A DNA stretch of 64,000 nucleotides from Rheinheimera lutimaris (GCF_013283795.1 NZ_JABSOD010000007.1:1-64000), one strand, 5' to 3'. Counted from the stretch's first letter, positions 1 through 9,850 are shown. Program-made: numbers and translations. Notes: generated by a model from the letters alone, not told the origin.

Positions 1-75
1 AACCGATCTGAAAAATTCTTATCTGATCGGCATTACGGCATATGCCGGCCTTTGTTTTTAAGCCAAAAATATCAT

Positions 76-270
76 CTACACCGTGATATTAATGTTTTGT
101 CCCAGGTTACCTACAGGGGATGAAGCCTGTACCTGCTCAACCGATTGCATAGCACTTTGCACCAGCATGGTTGCCATTTTAGCTTCCTGGTTTTGTTGCT
201 TTTTGGCCATTACAGCCCCCAGTACTTCAAAGCCCTGGTTCGACGCCGCGGCGCCAACGGATTGACTCAT
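76..270 (-). CDS. YjfB-like putative motility protein
   Basis: A 64-residue protein resembling the YjfB/putative motility family (small proteins often found near flagellar genes, function unproven). What is seen: an N-terminal Ser/Ala/Gly-rich stretch, a central helix rich in Gln/Lys/Ala, and the C-terminal tail LGQNINITV, which matches the family's LGxxIDIxV ending. There is no signal peptide or membrane segment. The start is supported by an AAGGAGG Shine-Dalgarno eight bases upstream of ATG. It appears monocistronic. A perfect palindrome CGGCATATGCCG lies just past its stop (36-47), but no T-run follows it, so it is not called as a terminator. Family assignment is from the C-terminal pattern and size. 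Confidence 0.7.
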   Translation of the reverse strand: MSQSVGAAASNQGFEVLGAVMAKKQQNQEAKMATMLVQSAMQSVEQVQASSPVGNLGQNINITV

Positions 271-353
271 AGAACCTCCTTTGCCAATTCCTCAAGACTG
301 TAACGGCCGGAACATAAATAGCTTTAGCGTTTATTGCGGATTTTTTTACAGAT

Positions 354-386
354 AAAAAAATGCCGCCCGTTGCAGCGGGCGGCATT
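354..386 (-). terminator. Rho-independent terminator after the DUF2726 gene
   Basis: An eight-base-pair GC stem (GCCGCCCG at 362-369 with CGGGCGGC at 376-383, loop TTGCAG) is followed, read on the minus strand, by CA and seven T. It sits about 40 bases past the stop of the DUF2726 gene and isolates it from the small motility gene downstream. Confidence 0.85.
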
Positions 387-423
387 CCAACTTAGCGCGG
401 AGTGACTCATTTCTCCATGTGCG

Positions 424-1077
424 TTAAGAAGCCCGGATCAGCGCAGTTTGCTGCGCCTTAATTTGTGAGTGTGACAACGCCGGCACCGGCAAAGTATTGC
501 CGCTTTGCGTTGCCGGTTTTAGTGAACGTACCGGCCGGGTAGGGCCCGTTTTCACTAAACCTTTAAACATAGGTTCAGGTTTGCTAACCGCTTTACCAAG
601 GCGGCCGGCAATGGCAGCCTGAATATCGGCCGCAGTATAGCCGGCTTTTATTTTCATGCGCAGATAAGGCACGCCGGCAGCGTCTAAAGCGCCGTTTACG
701 AACCAATCCGGCACGGCTTTATGGCCGTCCTTATTGCTGTTATTTACCAGGTCCAGTACTGCTACGACACTGAAATCTTGTGGATCGCACAATACAAAGT
801 CCAAATACTTAGCGTTTAGCTTTTGCATGGTGCTGGCGCGGGCTTTGTCGCTGGTGCCGCTTTTCAGCTCCATCACGTCAGCCAGCCGCACCCGGTTGAT
901 AATTTTGTAGTCATTGGCCACGGCTTTTTCCAGCAATTGCATAAAAGAGCGCTCTACCGGGCTGAACAAGCTGCCTTTTTTCTGCAGCGGAAAAGGGTTA
1001 CCGTTGTCAATAAAACGGCTGGCTACCATCGCGACCACTATTACTAAGAGTAAAATTAATAGCAGGACAAACTCCAT
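424..1077 (-). CDS. DUF2726 domain protein with N-terminal membrane anchor
   Basis: A 217-residue protein. Residues 1-20 form one hydrophobic helix (MEFVLLLILLLVIVVAMVA), predicted to anchor it in the inner membrane with the rest cytoplasmic. Residues about 35-155 match DUF2726: the opening FSPVERSFMQLLEKAV, a middle block around LDFVLCDPQDFSVVAVLDL and a late PYLRM motif. The fold is thought to be related to restriction-endonuclease-like domains, but no activity is established. The C-terminal 60 residues are low-complexity Pro/Lys/Ser. The start is chosen at the ATG preceded by GGAGGTGCGC; an 18-codon longer frame has no ribosome site and would put hydrophilic residues before the helix. Single gene with its own terminator. 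Confidence 0.75.
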   Translation of the reverse strand: MEFVLLLILLLVIVVAMVASRFIDNGNPFPLQKKGSLFSPVERSFMQLLEKAVANDYKIINRVRLADVMELKSGTSDKARASTMQKLNAKYLDFVLCDPQDFSVVAVLDLVNNSNKDGHKAVPDWFVNGALDAAGVPYLRMKIKAGYTAADIQAAIAGRLGKAVSKPEPMFKGLVKTGPTRPVRSLKPATQSGNTLPVPALSHSQIKAQQTALIRAS

Positions 1078-1316
1078 GCGCACCTCCGACAGAAAATTGA
1101 CCCGGTGTCTGACACACCACAACATTGTCATAGTTAAAGCATAAGCTGTGCCAACATTATGGCTTAATTTGCCACTTAACTATTTATACTGCGAATGGCA
1201 GGCATTGTTTGCATTGATATATTTTATAGCTGAAAAGCGCTTATAGTTAGTGCGTATCCCTGATCCCGCACGACTATATTAGCCGCCGGGTATTAGCAGC
1301 AAAAAAGGACTGAATT

Positions 1317-2921
1317 ATGACAACAAGCATCAGCCGTGCCGGTTTAACCATTAACGCACCGTTACATGAAGGCTATGACAGCATTTTGACGGAGCAGGCT
1401 TGTGCCTTACTGGTGGAACTTACCAGAGAGTTTCGCCCGCGCTTAGCAGCATTATTAGCGGCACGCCAAACCACGCAGCAGCGTTATGATGATGGCGCCT
1501 TACCGGACTTTTTGCCGCAAACTGCCAATATTCGCCAGTCAGATTGGCAGGTAGCGCCAATACCGGCAGATTTGCAAGACCGTCGTGTTGAGATCACCGG
1601 GCCGGTTGATCGTAAGATGATCATTAATGCCTTAAATGCCGATGTAAAAGTGTTTATGGCTGACTTTGAAGACTCACAAGCGCCCAGCTGGACCGGCGTT
1701 ATTGACGGCCAGATCAATCTGCGCGACGCTAACCTCGGTACTATCAGCTATACCGATGCTCAAAGCGGTAAGCACTACGCACTGCAGGACAATCCGGCGT
1801 TGTTAATTGCCAGGGTGCGCGGTTTGCACTTGTGGGAAAAGCATTTGTTAGTCGACGGCGAACAGATTCCCGGCGGTTTAATGGATTTTGCGCTGTATTT
1901 TTTGCATAACTACCAAACCCGCTTAGCTAACGGCAGCGGTGTTTACTATTACGTACCTAAACTGCAAAGCCATTTGGAAGCTAAATGGTGGGATGATGTG
2001 TTCCGTTACACCGAGCAAAAATTCAGCCAGCCGGTAGGGACAGTACGCGCCACGGTGTTAATTGAAACCCTGCCGGCGGTGTTCGAGATGGATGAAATTC
2101 TGTATATGCTGCGCGACCACATTGTGGCGCTGAACTGCGGCCGTTGGGATTATATCTTCAGTTATATCAAAACGTTAAATAACCATCCGGACCGCATATT
2201 GCCTGACCGTCAGGTGGTTACTATGAAGCAACCGTTTTTAAATGCCTACTCGCGTCTGCTGATAAAAACCTGCCACAAGCGCGGTGCGCTGGCCATGGGC
2301 GGCATGGCCGCTTTTATTCCGGCTAAAGACGCTGAACAAAACGCCGCTATTCTGGCGAAAGTAACCGCAGATAAAGAGTTGGAGGCCGCCAATGGCCATG
2401 ACGGCACCTGGGTAGCGCACCCTGGCCTGGCTGCCACCGCCAATAGCGTATTTGCTAAGTATCTGGCCGGCGGCAAGAAGAATCAGTTAGATGTAAGCCG
2501 CAGTGACGATGCGCCGATTACTGCAGCACAGCTGTTAGAGCCTTGTGACGGTGAGCGCACTGAAGAGGGGATGCGCACTAATATCCGCGTGGCGCTGCAA
2601 TATATTGCCGCCTGGATCAGCGGCAAAGGCTGCGTGCCGATTTATGGTTTGATGGAAGATGCCGCCACGGCAGAAATTTCACGCACCTTTATCTGGCAAT
2701 GGATTAAACACGGTAAAAGCTTAAGCAACGGCAAGCTGATTACCAAAACCTTATTTGCTTCGATGTTAGAGCAAGAAGCAAAAGTGGTGCGGGCAGAAGT
2801 AGGTGAAACGCTATGGGCAGAGCAAAATTTTGCCCGGGCGCAAACTTTATTGCTTGATATCACGACTTCTGATCAGCTGGTAGATTTCCTGACCTTACCG
2901 GCTTATCAGTTACTTGATTAA
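1317..2921 (+). CDS. aceB: Malate synthase A
   Basis: Condenses glyoxylate and acetyl-CoA to malate, the second step of the glyoxylate shunt, in the cytosol. At 534 residues it matches the length of the A-type enzyme (E. coli 533), not the larger G type. The family signature with the substrate-binding block is present as ALNCGRWDYIFSYIKT near residue 275, preceded by the acidic VFMADFEDS block near residue 115. The ATG is preceded by AAAAAAGGA. It is followed by a strong terminator and then a convergent LysR gene, with aceA beyond that, so aceB and aceA are not one operon here. No aceK is present in the window. Confidence 0.97.
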   Translation: MTTSISRAGLTINAPLHEGYDSILTEQACALLVELTREFRPRLAALLAARQTTQQRYDDGALPDFLPQTANIRQSDWQVAPIPADLQDRRVEITGPVDRKMIINALNADVKVFMADFEDSQAPSWTGVIDGQINLRDANLGTISYTDAQSGKHYALQDNPALLIARVRGLHLWEKHLLVDGEQIPGGLMDFALYFLHNYQTRLANGSGVYYYVPKLQSHLEAKWWDDVFRYTEQKFSQPVGTVRATVLIETLPAVFEMDEILYMLRDHIVALNCGRWDYIFSYIKTLNNHPDRILPDRQVVTMKQPFLNAYSRLLIKTCHKRGALAMGGMAAFIPAKDAEQNAAILAKVTADKELEAANGHDGTWVAHPGLAATANSVFAKYLAGGKKNQLDVSRSDDAPITAAQLLEPCDGERTEEGMRTNIRVALQYIAAWISGKGCVPIYGLMEDAATAEISRTFIWQWIKHGKSLSNGKLITKTLFASMLEQEAKVVRAEVGETLWAEQNFARAQTLLLDITTSDQLVDFLTLPAYQLLD

Positions 2922-2941
2922 CCTGAGTAAACCACCAATGC

Positions 2942-2975
2942 AAAAGGCGCTGACTTGCTGACAGCGCCTTTTTTT
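2942..2975. terminator. Bidirectional terminator between aceB and lysR
   Basis: A-rich flank, stem GGCGCTG (2946-2952) with CAGCGCC (2962-2968), then seven T. The A-run on the left gives a usable U-tract on the minus strand too, so it can end both aceB and the convergent LysR gene, whose stop codon lies within the T-run at 2974-2976. Confidence 0.85.
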
Positions 2976-3912
2976 AATTCAATTCATCTGCAGTTTCGAC
3001 AATCAGCCGGCGAAACCAGATATGGCTGGCATCCTGATGCAGCAACGGGCTCCAAATCATCTTCAGCTCAATTGACGGTATGGCAAACGGTGGGTCCATA
3101 ATGGCCATAGTCGGATCTTTGTCATACAGCTTAGCGGCGCGGCTGGGCAGGGTGGCAATTAAATCTATGCCTACTGCTAAGTGCATCGCCACATGGTAGT
3201 TGCGGGTAAATACCGAAATACTGCGCTGCTTACCCAACTTCGCCAGCGCTTCATCGACCCAGCCCAACTTTTGCACATCTTTCGGGTCCATGCCCACGCC
3301 AACACCAAAGCCGGTTTTGCTGACCCAAATATGCTGTGCTTTTAAGTAACTGTCTAAGTTGAAGTTTTTCAATACCGGGTTTTGTGCATTAATCAAACAG
3401 GAGAAGCTGTCGCGCCAGACGGTTTTCTGGTGAAACGACTGCGGCAATTGGTCAAAGCGGTTAATCGCCATATCCACTTTGCCGTTTTCAACATCATGAA
3501 AGGTAACATCGGATGGCGTCATAATATCCAGGCTGGTATGCGGTGCCTGTACACGCATCTTTTTCAGCAGCGCCGGTATTAAGGTTGAAGCGGCATAGTC
3601 ACTGGCCATAATGCGAAACACGCGTTGGCTGTTAAGCGGCTCAAAGTCTTTGTTTGGTTGCAGCGTTTCTTCCAGTGTTAACAGTACGCCACGTACCACC
3701 GGGGCCAGCTCGCGTGCACGTTCAGTCGGTACCATGCCGTCGGAGGTGCGCACTAAGATTGGATCATTCAGTAAGTCACGCAGCCGTTTTAAGCCATTGC
3801 TCATTGCCGGCTGAGTAATATTCAGTTGGTTAGCGGCGCGGGTAACGTTCTTCTCCCGCAGCAGCACATCTAAGTACACCAACAGATTTAAATCCATCTT
3901 ATTAATATTCAT
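2974..3912 (-). CDS. LysR-type transcriptional regulator in the glyoxylate shunt locus
   Basis: 312 residues, standard for the LysR family. The N-terminal winged helix-turn-helix (residues about 6-65) shows the typical RAANQLNITQPAMSNGLKRLR recognition region. Residues about 92-300 form the periplasmic-binding-protein-like effector domain. It lies between aceB (convergent) and aceA (divergent, 227 bases between starts). That placement suggests control of the shunt or of a nearby carbon pathway; this is inference, since the effector cannot be read from the sequence. The N-terminus resembles the NodD/LinR-like branch. The start is uncertain between the first ATG and an in-frame ATG five codons later, as neither has a good ribosome site. 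Confidence 0.9.
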   Translation of the reverse strand: MNINKMDLNLLVYLDVLLREKNVTRAANQLNITQPAMSNGLKRLRDLLNDPILVRTSDGMVPTERARELAPVVRGVLLTLEETLQPNKDFEPLNSQRVFRIMASDYAASTLIPALLKKMRVQAPHTSLDIMTPSDVTFHDVENGKVDMAINRFDQLPQSFHQKTVWRDSFSCLINAQNPVLKNFNLDSYLKAQHIWVSKTGFGVGVGMDPKDVQKLGWVDEALAKLGKQRSISVFTRNYHVAMHLAVGIDLIATLPSRAAKLYDKDPTMAIMDPPFAIPSIELKMIWSPLLHQDASHIWFRRLIVETADELN

Positions 3913-4100
3913 TAGTTAAATAGCCCAGCCTTTTTGCATAACTTAACTGAATCATAGCATTGGCTACCCGGCCAGCGTCAAGCCCGGTTTGGTATTAATG
4001 CCATGAATGGCCGTCATCACAAAAATCACCTTTATGAATTACCAAAATGAAACCTATAGTGTAAGTCAACAGGTAACACGTCAGCCTGGGAACAGTCAGC

Positions 4101-4116
4101 GTCCGGCAAGCCGGAC
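4101..4116 (+). promoter_or_regulatory. GC-rich hairpin in the aceA leader
   Basis: GTCCGG (4101-4106), tetraloop CAAG, CCGGAC (4111-4116): a perfect hairpin ending about 10 bases before the aceA ribosome site (AAGAGGA). There is no T-run, so it is not a terminator. It could stabilise the mRNA, be part of an operator, or affect translation. Seen in sequence; the role is inference. Confidence 0.4.
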
Positions 4117-4139
4117 AACAGCAATAAGAGGATACTGCT

Positions 4140-5735
4140 ATGTCAGCTTACCAAGATGCAATACAACAAATCGCGCAGTTACGTCAGCAAAACGGCGACG
4201 CATGGAGTGCGATAAATCCTGAATCTGCCGCCAGAATGCGTGCACAAAACCGTTTTCATACCGGGCTGGATATTGCCAAATATACCGCCAAAATTATGCG
4301 TGCCGATATGGCTGCCTATGATGCTGACAGCAGCCAGTACACCCAGTCGTTAGGTTGCTGGCATGGTTTTGTAGGTCAGCAAAAACTGATCGCCATCAAG
4401 AAACATTTCGGCAGCACTAAAAGAAAATACCTGTATTTATCCGGTTGGATGATAGCGGCGCTGCGCTCTGAGTTTGGCCCGCTGCCGGACCAGTCCATGC
4501 ATGAAAAAACCGCGGTACCGGCCTTAATCGAAGAGCTGTATACCTTTTTAAAGCAAGCCGATGCCCGTGAGTTAGGTGGCTTGTTCCGTGAGCTGGATGC
4601 TGCTAAAACCGCCGGCGACAGCGCCAAAGCCGCTGCAGTTCAAAGCAAAATTGATAACTTTGAAACCCATGTCGTGCCTATTATTGCTGATATCGACGCC
4701 GGCTTTGGTAATGAAGAAGCCACTTATTTACTGGCGAAGAAGATGATTGAAGCCGGTGCCTGTGCTATTCAGATTGAAAACCAGGTATCGGATGAAAAAC
4801 AATGTGGCCACCAGGATGGTAAGGTTACTGTGCCGCATGCTGACTTTTTGGCCAAAATTAACGCCGTACGTTATGCCTTTTTAGAGTTGGGTGTGGATGA
4901 TGGCATTATCGTGGCCCGTACCGATTCTTTAGGCGCCGGCTTAACCAAACAAATTGCCGTTACCAATAAACCGGGCGATTTGGGCGACTTATACAACAGC
5001 TTTCTTGATGGCGATGTGATAAGCGGCGCCGACGATATTGCTAACGGCGATGTAGTGGTAAAAGCCAATGGTAAGCTGTTAAAGCCAAAACGTTTGGCCA
5101 GTGGTTTGTTCCAGTTTAAGCAAGGTAGCGGTATCGACCGTGTAGTGCTGGATTGTATTACCTCATTGCAGCATGGCGCTGATTTACTGTGGATTGAAAC
5201 GGAAAAGCCGCATGTCGGCCAGATTGCTGAAATGGTAAACCGCATTCGTGAAGTGGTGCCCAATGCCAAGCTGGTATATAACAACAGCCCGAGCTTTAAC
5301 TGGACACTGAACTTCCGTCAACAGGTATTTGATGCGTGGAAAGTCGCCGGTAAAGACGTTTCGGCATATGATCGTGCACTGCTGATGAGTGCCGATTATG
5401 ATGCGACAGAGCTGGCACTGGAAGCTGATAACCGCATCCGTACTTTCCAGGCTGACGCGGCGCGTGAAGCCGGTATTTTCCATCACCTGATCACCTTACC
5501 CACTTACCATACTGCGGCGTTGTCTACTGACAACCTGGCGAAAGAGTACTTCGGTGCGGCCGGTATGTTGGGCTACGTAGAGGGAGTGCAGCGCAAGGAA
5601 ATCCGTCAGGGTATCGCCTGTGTTAAACACCAGAATATGTCAGGCTCTGATGTTGGTGATGACCATAAAGAATATTTCTCCGGCGAAGCTGCATTAAAAG
5701 CCGGTGGCGCACATAACACGATGAATCAATTTTAA
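4140..5735 (+). CDS. aceA: Isocitrate lyase, Pseudomonas-type
   Basis: Cleaves isocitrate to glyoxylate and succinate, diverting carbon from the decarboxylating TCA steps. At 531 residues it belongs to the longer bacterial class typified by Pseudomonas rather than the roughly 434-residue E. coli type. The active-site loop reads EKQCGH with the catalytic cysteine at residue 222, where the E. coli type has KKCGH. The magnesium-site block IIADIDAGFGNEEAT lies just upstream, near residue 180. ATG follows AAGAGGAT, and a terminator lies about 65 bases after the stop. It is divergent from a LysR regulator that probably shares its upstream region. Confidence 0.96.
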   Translation: MSAYQDAIQQIAQLRQQNGDAWSAINPESAARMRAQNRFHTGLDIAKYTAKIMRADMAAYDADSSQYTQSLGCWHGFVGQQKLIAIKKHFGSTKRKYLYLSGWMIAALRSEFGPLPDQSMHEKTAVPALIEELYTFLKQADARELGGLFRELDAAKTAGDSAKAAAVQSKIDNFETHVVPIIADIDAGFGNEEATYLLAKKMIEAGACAIQIENQVSDEKQCGHQDGKVTVPHADFLAKINAVRYAFLELGVDDGIIVARTDSLGAGLTKQIAVTNKPGDLGDLYNSFLDGDVISGADDIANGDVVVKANGKLLKPKRLASGLFQFKQGSGIDRVVLDCITSLQHGADLLWIETEKPHVGQIAEMVNRIREVVPNAKLVYNNSPSFNWTLNFRQQVFDAWKVAGKDVSAYDRALLMSADYDATELALEADNRIRTFQADAAREAGIFHHLITLPTYHTAALSTDNLAKEYFGAAGMLGYVEGVQRKEIRQGIACVKHQNMSGSDVGDDHKEYFSGEAALKAGGAHNTMNQF

Positions 5736-5800
5736 CTTTTAACAGCTAACTGTTGAGTTAAATAAAGTTTTACACTACGTGGTCAGGTAACTGACAGTTT

Positions 5801-5825
5801 GGGCAGCCATTGGCTGCCCTTTTTT
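5801..5825 (+). terminator. Rho-independent terminator after aceA
   Basis: Stem GGGCAGCC/GGCTGCCC around a short loop, followed by six T from 5820. It lies about 65 bases after the aceA stop and 25 before the end of the convergent histidine kinase gene. Confidence 0.85.
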
Positions 5826-5849
5826 CGTGCTGCTTATGCTACACCGGCG

Positions 5850-8609
5850 CTAATAACGCTGCTCAACATAGGCCACGACCTCCTGATATTTTTCCTGCAT
5901 CTGGCGGATATACTCGTTAATCACCGACCAATCGCTTTCTTCTGTGGCTTTTTCCAGTTTCAAAGCATCGGCAGATAAGCTAAGGGCGCCGACGCTTTTT
6001 GCCACTGATTTAAATTGATGTGCTATCGAGCGCGCCGTGCTGCGATCTTGTTGCTCTGCACTGTTGCTCAGGTTGGTTAGTAGTTCAGCAGCATGTTTGA
6101 CAAAGTAATTCAGGTATTCTTCGTGTTTGGCCGGGTCATTGCCAAGGAAATTGGCGATGGTGGTAAAACAAATCGGTGAGTTATTCTGGCCGTTATCGCC
6201 ACTGACAGGCACTGTTTTTTTGCTGCTTTGCGGGTGCGGTAGCCAGCGCGCTAACATCAGTTCCAGCGTGGCCAGCTCAATCGGTTTGGTAATATAACCG
6301 TCCATACCAATGCTCAGGCACTTTTGCTCTTCACCTTTGAGTGCATTGGCAGTTACGGCAACAATACGGGTAAACTCGGCGCCTTCGCTCAGGTGCAGGC
6401 TTTCTTTACGTATTGCGCTGGCGAGGTCATAGCCGCTCATATTTGGCATGTGCAAGTCGGTTAGCAACAACGGATAATGATAGCGCCGCCATTTTTCCAA
6501 TGCGATAGCGCCGTCATCGGCTACCTCTACTGCATAACCCAGAGCATTTAGTTGGTCGACAATAACCCGCTGGTTCATCAGGTTATCTTCAGCCAACAAT
6601 ACCAGCCGCCGTTGTTTACGGGCTTGCTCAATAGATGGTGCTGCGGCTGTAACGGTTTTTTCGCCCGCGTATACCGGCTTGGCTTTACGTTTAGCGGCAA
6701 TTAATACCGCGTCATATAAGTGGCTGCGGCAGATAGGTGAACTGTGCAGGTAATACACTTTGTCATTGCTGCGCTCGGACAATTCAACCTGATTAGTTAT
6801 CACAACAAACTGTACCTGTCCCATACCGGGCATCTGTTGCAGCTGGTCTATTTCATTGGCCGAAATTTGCTCGTAAGTGGCATCCAGTACCCATACTGCC
6901 GCTTGTTTCGGTGGCAGTGGTTTCATTGCAGCTGCTCTGGCCTGCAATGCTGCAAAGCTGTTTTCTACCTGTAACTCCGCACCGGCATAGGCGAAGTAAG
7001 CCTGTAAGTGCGCTTCATTATGGGCATCGGTGGTAAACAAACACAGGTGGATATCGCGTAGCAGTTCTTTATCCAGATAATGAATTTCATCTGAGCGGCG
7101 CATCGGCACCCGCACTTTAAACTCGGTGCCTTTGTTGACCTCACTGATAACATTAATGTCGCCGTACATCAGCGTGGTTAAGCGCTGGCAAATGGACAGC
7201 CCCAGCCCGGTGCCGCCAAACTTGCGGGTAATTGAACCCTCAGCCTGATTAAATGGTTGAAACACGTAGCTGATTTGGCGCTGTGTCATGCCTTTGCCGT
7301 TATCGATAATGCTGAACAGGATCTGGCTGAAATCCATATTTTCTTCCAGCAATTCAGCTTTGATCACCACCAGGCCGGTGGTTTCCGGAGTTGTTTGGGT
7401 GAATTTAATCGCATTACCGGCCAGGTTATACAGAATTTGCCGCAGCCGCACCGGATCGCCGACCAAGCCATCGGGAATGCGCGGGTCGATAAACAGTTTT
7501 AAATCGATTTGGCGCTGATACGCTACAGACACCAGAATACGGCCTACCGCCTCAATAATTTCGACCAGCGACAACGGTATGGTTTCCAATTCCAGCTTAC
7601 CGGCTTCAATTTTGGAAAAATCGAGAATATCGTCCAAAATACGCAGCAGTGAAAAGGATGACTCACGCACGGTATCCGTCATGCGGAACTGCGAGGTGGA
7701 TAGCTGAGTTTTACGCAGTAAATCTATAGTGCCGATAATGCCGTTCATCGGCGTGCGTATTTCATGGCTCATGGTAGCGAGGAAAGTTGATTTAGCCTCG
7801 TTGGCCTTTTCTGCAGTAAGTTTGGCGGTTTCCAGCGCATCGGTGCGCTCTTTAATGCGGGTGTCAACTTCCTGCTTCAGGGTTTTAATGTTCTGTTCTG
7901 ATTCAGCCAGGCCCTGTTGTGCGGTTTCAATTTTACGGAACAACTGGTTAATGTAACTGCTCAAAGTGCCGTAGCTGTCACGCACGTGGCTATCCAAGCT
8001 GCTGTTAAACTGGTTTTTATCCAGTGCTTGTTTAGTTCCCTGCAGTAGGGGCTTGATACGGCGGCTGAAAAAACCGGAGATGGCAGAGGCAAAAAAAGCG
8101 CTGAGTAACAGCCCGATTAACAAACTAACGGCAAAAATAGCCGCATAGGGCCACAACGGTTTCACTTCCAATTGTTGTACATACACCAGCAGCGCTTGTT
8201 GCCCACCGCTATTAATAAGATGATGAACCACCAGATAGTTGTCTTGTACCATGGCCGTTTCCTGCCACGCTGGCTGGGGCACAAAGCCTTGCACATTGCT
8301 GGTATTGGCAATCAGCTCTGCGTCATTGTTCTCAGTTTTGCGATACAGGTATATGGCACGGTCGGTATTACCATCACGGGCCTGAGCCAGTATTTGTTCT
8401 ATTGTGCTTTGGTCGTTGCGACGCAATAGAGGTTGTACTACGCGCCCGACAAGCCGCGTATCGGCGGCTAAGCGCTCCAGTTGCTTATTAACCAACCCGG
8501 GTTCAGGTTTGTTCCACAATAACAACAGCGCAGCTTGCACTAATAAAATCAGCACCGACAGCAATGCCAGCGGTTTAAAAATCGATTTACTAAACGAAGT
8601 ATTTTCCAT
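5850..8609 (-). CDS. Hybrid sensor histidine kinase with receiver and HPt domains
   Basis: A 919-residue membrane phosphorelay protein. Order: a transmembrane helix (about residues 13-33), a periplasmic sensor of about 115 residues with no recognised fold, a second membrane helix (about 150-180), a coiled coil, HisKA with [12 protein letters not shown] (phospho-accepting His282), and HATPase with [16 protein letters not shown] and GGTGLGL boxes. Then comes a roughly 130-residue region that may be a degenerate receiver, a true receiver with [10 protein letters not shown] (Asp718), and a C-terminal HPt with [12 protein letters not shown] (His864). The layout is that of BarA/ArcB-like kinases, but no response regulator gene is adjacent, so the target is unknown. 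An ATG with GGATCA upstream is preferred over a TTG eight codons earlier. Confidence 0.92.
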   Translation of the reverse strand: MENTSFSKSIFKPLALLSVLILLVQAALLLLWNKPEPGLVNKQLERLAADTRLVGRVVQPLLRRNDQSTIEQILAQARDGNTDRAIYLYRKTENNDAELIANTSNVQGFVPQPAWQETAMVQDNYLVVHHLINSGGQQALLVYVQQLEVKPLWPYAAIFAVSLLIGLLLSAFFASAISGFFSRRIKPLLQGTKQALDKNQFNSSLDSHVRDSYGTLSSYINQLFRKIETAQQGLAESEQNIKTLKQEVDTRIKERTDALETAKLTAEKANEAKSTFLATMSHEIRTPMNGIIGTIDLLRKTQLSTSQFRMTDTVRESSFSLLRILDDILDFSKIEAGKLELETIPLSLVEIIEAVGRILVSVAYQRQIDLKLFIDPRIPDGLVGDPVRLRQILYNLAGNAIKFTQTTPETTGLVVIKAELLEENMDFSQILFSIIDNGKGMTQRQISYVFQPFNQAEGSITRKFGGTGLGLSICQRLTTLMYGDINVISEVNKGTEFKVRVPMRRSDEIHYLDKELLRDIHLCLFTTDAHNEAHLQAYFAYAGAELQVENSFAALQARAAAMKPLPPKQAAVWVLDATYEQISANEIDQLQQMPGMGQVQFVVITNQVELSERSNDKVYYLHSSPICRSHLYDAVLIAAKRKAKPVYAGEKTVTAAAPSIEQARKQRRLVLLAEDNLMNQRVIVDQLNALGYAVEVADDGAIALEKWRRYHYPLLLTDLHMPNMSGYDLASAIRKESLHLSEGAEFTRIVAVTANALKGEEQKCLSIGMDGYITKPIELATLELMLARWLPHPQSSKKTVPVSGDNGQNNSPICFTTIANFLGNDPAKHEEYLNYFVKHAAELLTNLSNSAEQQDRSTARSIAHQFKSVAKSVGALSLSADALKLEKATEESDWSVINEYIRQMQEKYQEVVAYVEQRY

Positions 8610-8796
8610 TAGTGATCCAATAATAGCCGCCAACTGCGCAGATTACGGTTGATAACCGGCATTCTAACAACTTTTGCTAAATAAGGTAGTGGCTTAGTTT
8701 CTATGCAAAATTAACCGCATTTGTTAGCCCGTCTGCTTATATTCCGGGCTTTTGCTCAACTAATAAGCTAACGCACCTTGTGCACTAAAATATCTG

Positions 8797-8827
8797 TTGA
8801 CTTAAGATCGTAAAATCCGTTTAATAC
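8797..8827 (+). promoter_or_regulatory. Promoter of the Phe/Thr tRNA cluster
   Basis: TTGACT at 8797-8802 and TAATAC at 8822-8827, spacer 19, followed by a GC-rich discriminator (GACCCGCG) ending at the first tRNA. A strong -35 and a GC-rich start region are typical of growth-rate-regulated stable RNA promoters. The long spacer lowers certainty; TTAATA one base earlier gives 18. Confidence 0.6.
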
Positions 8828-8837
8828 GACCCGCGTT

Positions 8838-8913
8838 GCCCAGATAGCTCAGTCGGTAGAGCAGCGGATTGAAAATCCGCGTGTCCCTGGTTCGATTCCG
8901 GGTCTGGGCACCA
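8838..8913 (+). tRNA. tRNA-Phe (anticodon GAA), copy 1
   Basis: 76 bases with encoded CCA. The anticodon loop is TTGAAAA in the stem CGGAT/ATCCG, giving GAA. Acceptor GCCCAGA pairs with TCTGGGC, the D arm has AGCTCAGTCGGTAGAG, and the T arm has the intact GGTTCGATTCC loop. First gene of the cluster. Confidence 0.97.
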
Positions 8914-8977
8914 TTAATTTCGGTGCTAAAGTTGTTGTAAAGTATCAAACTTAAATAACTTTTTCTATGTTGTCGCA

Positions 8978-9053
<76 letters not shown>

Positions 9054-9070
9054 TTTAGCGGGACAGTTTT

Positions 9071-9146
9071 GCCCACATAGCTGAGTCGGTAGAGCAGCGG
9101 ATTGAAAATCCGCGTGTCCCTGGTACGATTCCGGGTCTGGGCACCA
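9071..9146 (+). tRNA. tRNA-Phe (GAA), copy 2, probably non-functional
   Basis: Same 76-base frame and anticodon as the other Phe genes, with three substitutions absent from all of them. G6 to C breaks acceptor pair 6-67, C13 to G breaks the D-stem pair 13-22, and U55 to A removes the near-universal T54-Psi55-C56 of the T loop. The neighbouring spacer bases of this unit also differ. Together these suggest a decayed pseudo-tRNA, or sequencing or assembly error confined to one unit. Confidence 0.8.
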
Positions 9147-9210
9147 GTAATTTCGGTGCTAAAGTTGTTGTAAGGTATCAAACTTAAATAACTTTTTCTA
9201 TGTTGTCGCA

Positions 9211-9286
<76 letters not shown>

Positions 9287-9303
9287 TTTAGCGGTACAGT
9301 TTT

Positions 9304-9379
9304 GCCCAGATAGCTCAGTCGGTAGAGCAGCGGATTGAAAATCCGCGTGTCCCTGGTTCGATTCCGGGTCTGGGCACCA
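9304..9379 (+). tRNA. tRNA-Phe (GAA), copy 3
   Basis: Identical to Phe copy 1, with intact GCCCAGA acceptor, AGCTCAG D arm and GGTTCGATT T loop; CCA encoded. Confidence 0.97.
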
Positions 9380-9443
9380 TTAATTTCGGTGCTAAAGTTG
9401 TTGTAAAGTATCAAACTTAAATAACTTTTTCTATGTTGTCGCA

Positions 9444-9519
<76 letters not shown>

Positions 9520-9536
9520 TTTAGCGGTACAGTTTT

Positions 9537-9612
9537 GCCCAGATAGCTCAGTCGGTAGAGCAGCGGATTGAAAATCCGCGTGTCCCTGGTTCGATTCCGG
9601 GTCTGGGCACCA
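9537..9612 (+). tRNA. tRNA-Phe (GAA), copy 4
   Basis: Identical to Phe copy 1; fourth repeat unit. Confidence 0.97.
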
Positions 9613-9676
9613 TTAATTTCGGTGCTAAAGTTGTTGTAAAGTATCAAACTTAAATAACTTTTTCTATGTTGTCGCA

Positions 9677-9752
<76 letters not shown>

Positions 9753-9769
9753 TTTAGCGGTACAGTTTT

Positions 9770-9845
9770 GCCCAGATAGCTCAGTCGGTAGAGCAGCGGA
9801 TTGAAAATCCGCGTGTCCCTGGTTCGATTCCGGGTCTGGGCACCA
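9770..9845 (+). tRNA. tRNA-Phe (GAA), copy 5
   Basis: Identical to Phe copy 1. It closes the array and is followed within six bases by a terminator, so the whole cluster is probably one transcript processed into nine tRNAs. Confidence 0.97.
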
Positions 9846-9850
9846 TCATT

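Noticed and set aside
36..47. Perfect palindrome CGGCATATGCCG past the YjfB-like gene
   Set aside because: No T-run on the minus strand after it and no room for a loop; could be a protein site but nothing supports a specific call.
5850..8633. Histidine kinase start at TTG 8633
   Set aside because: The ATG at 8609 has a ribosome site and places the membrane helix normally.
8726..8755. AGCCCG/CGGGCT hairpin followed by TTTT upstream of the tRNA promoter
   Set aside because: Looks like a plus-strand terminator, but no plus-strand gene precedes it (the histidine kinase is on the other strand) and the stem is only six pairs with a long loop.
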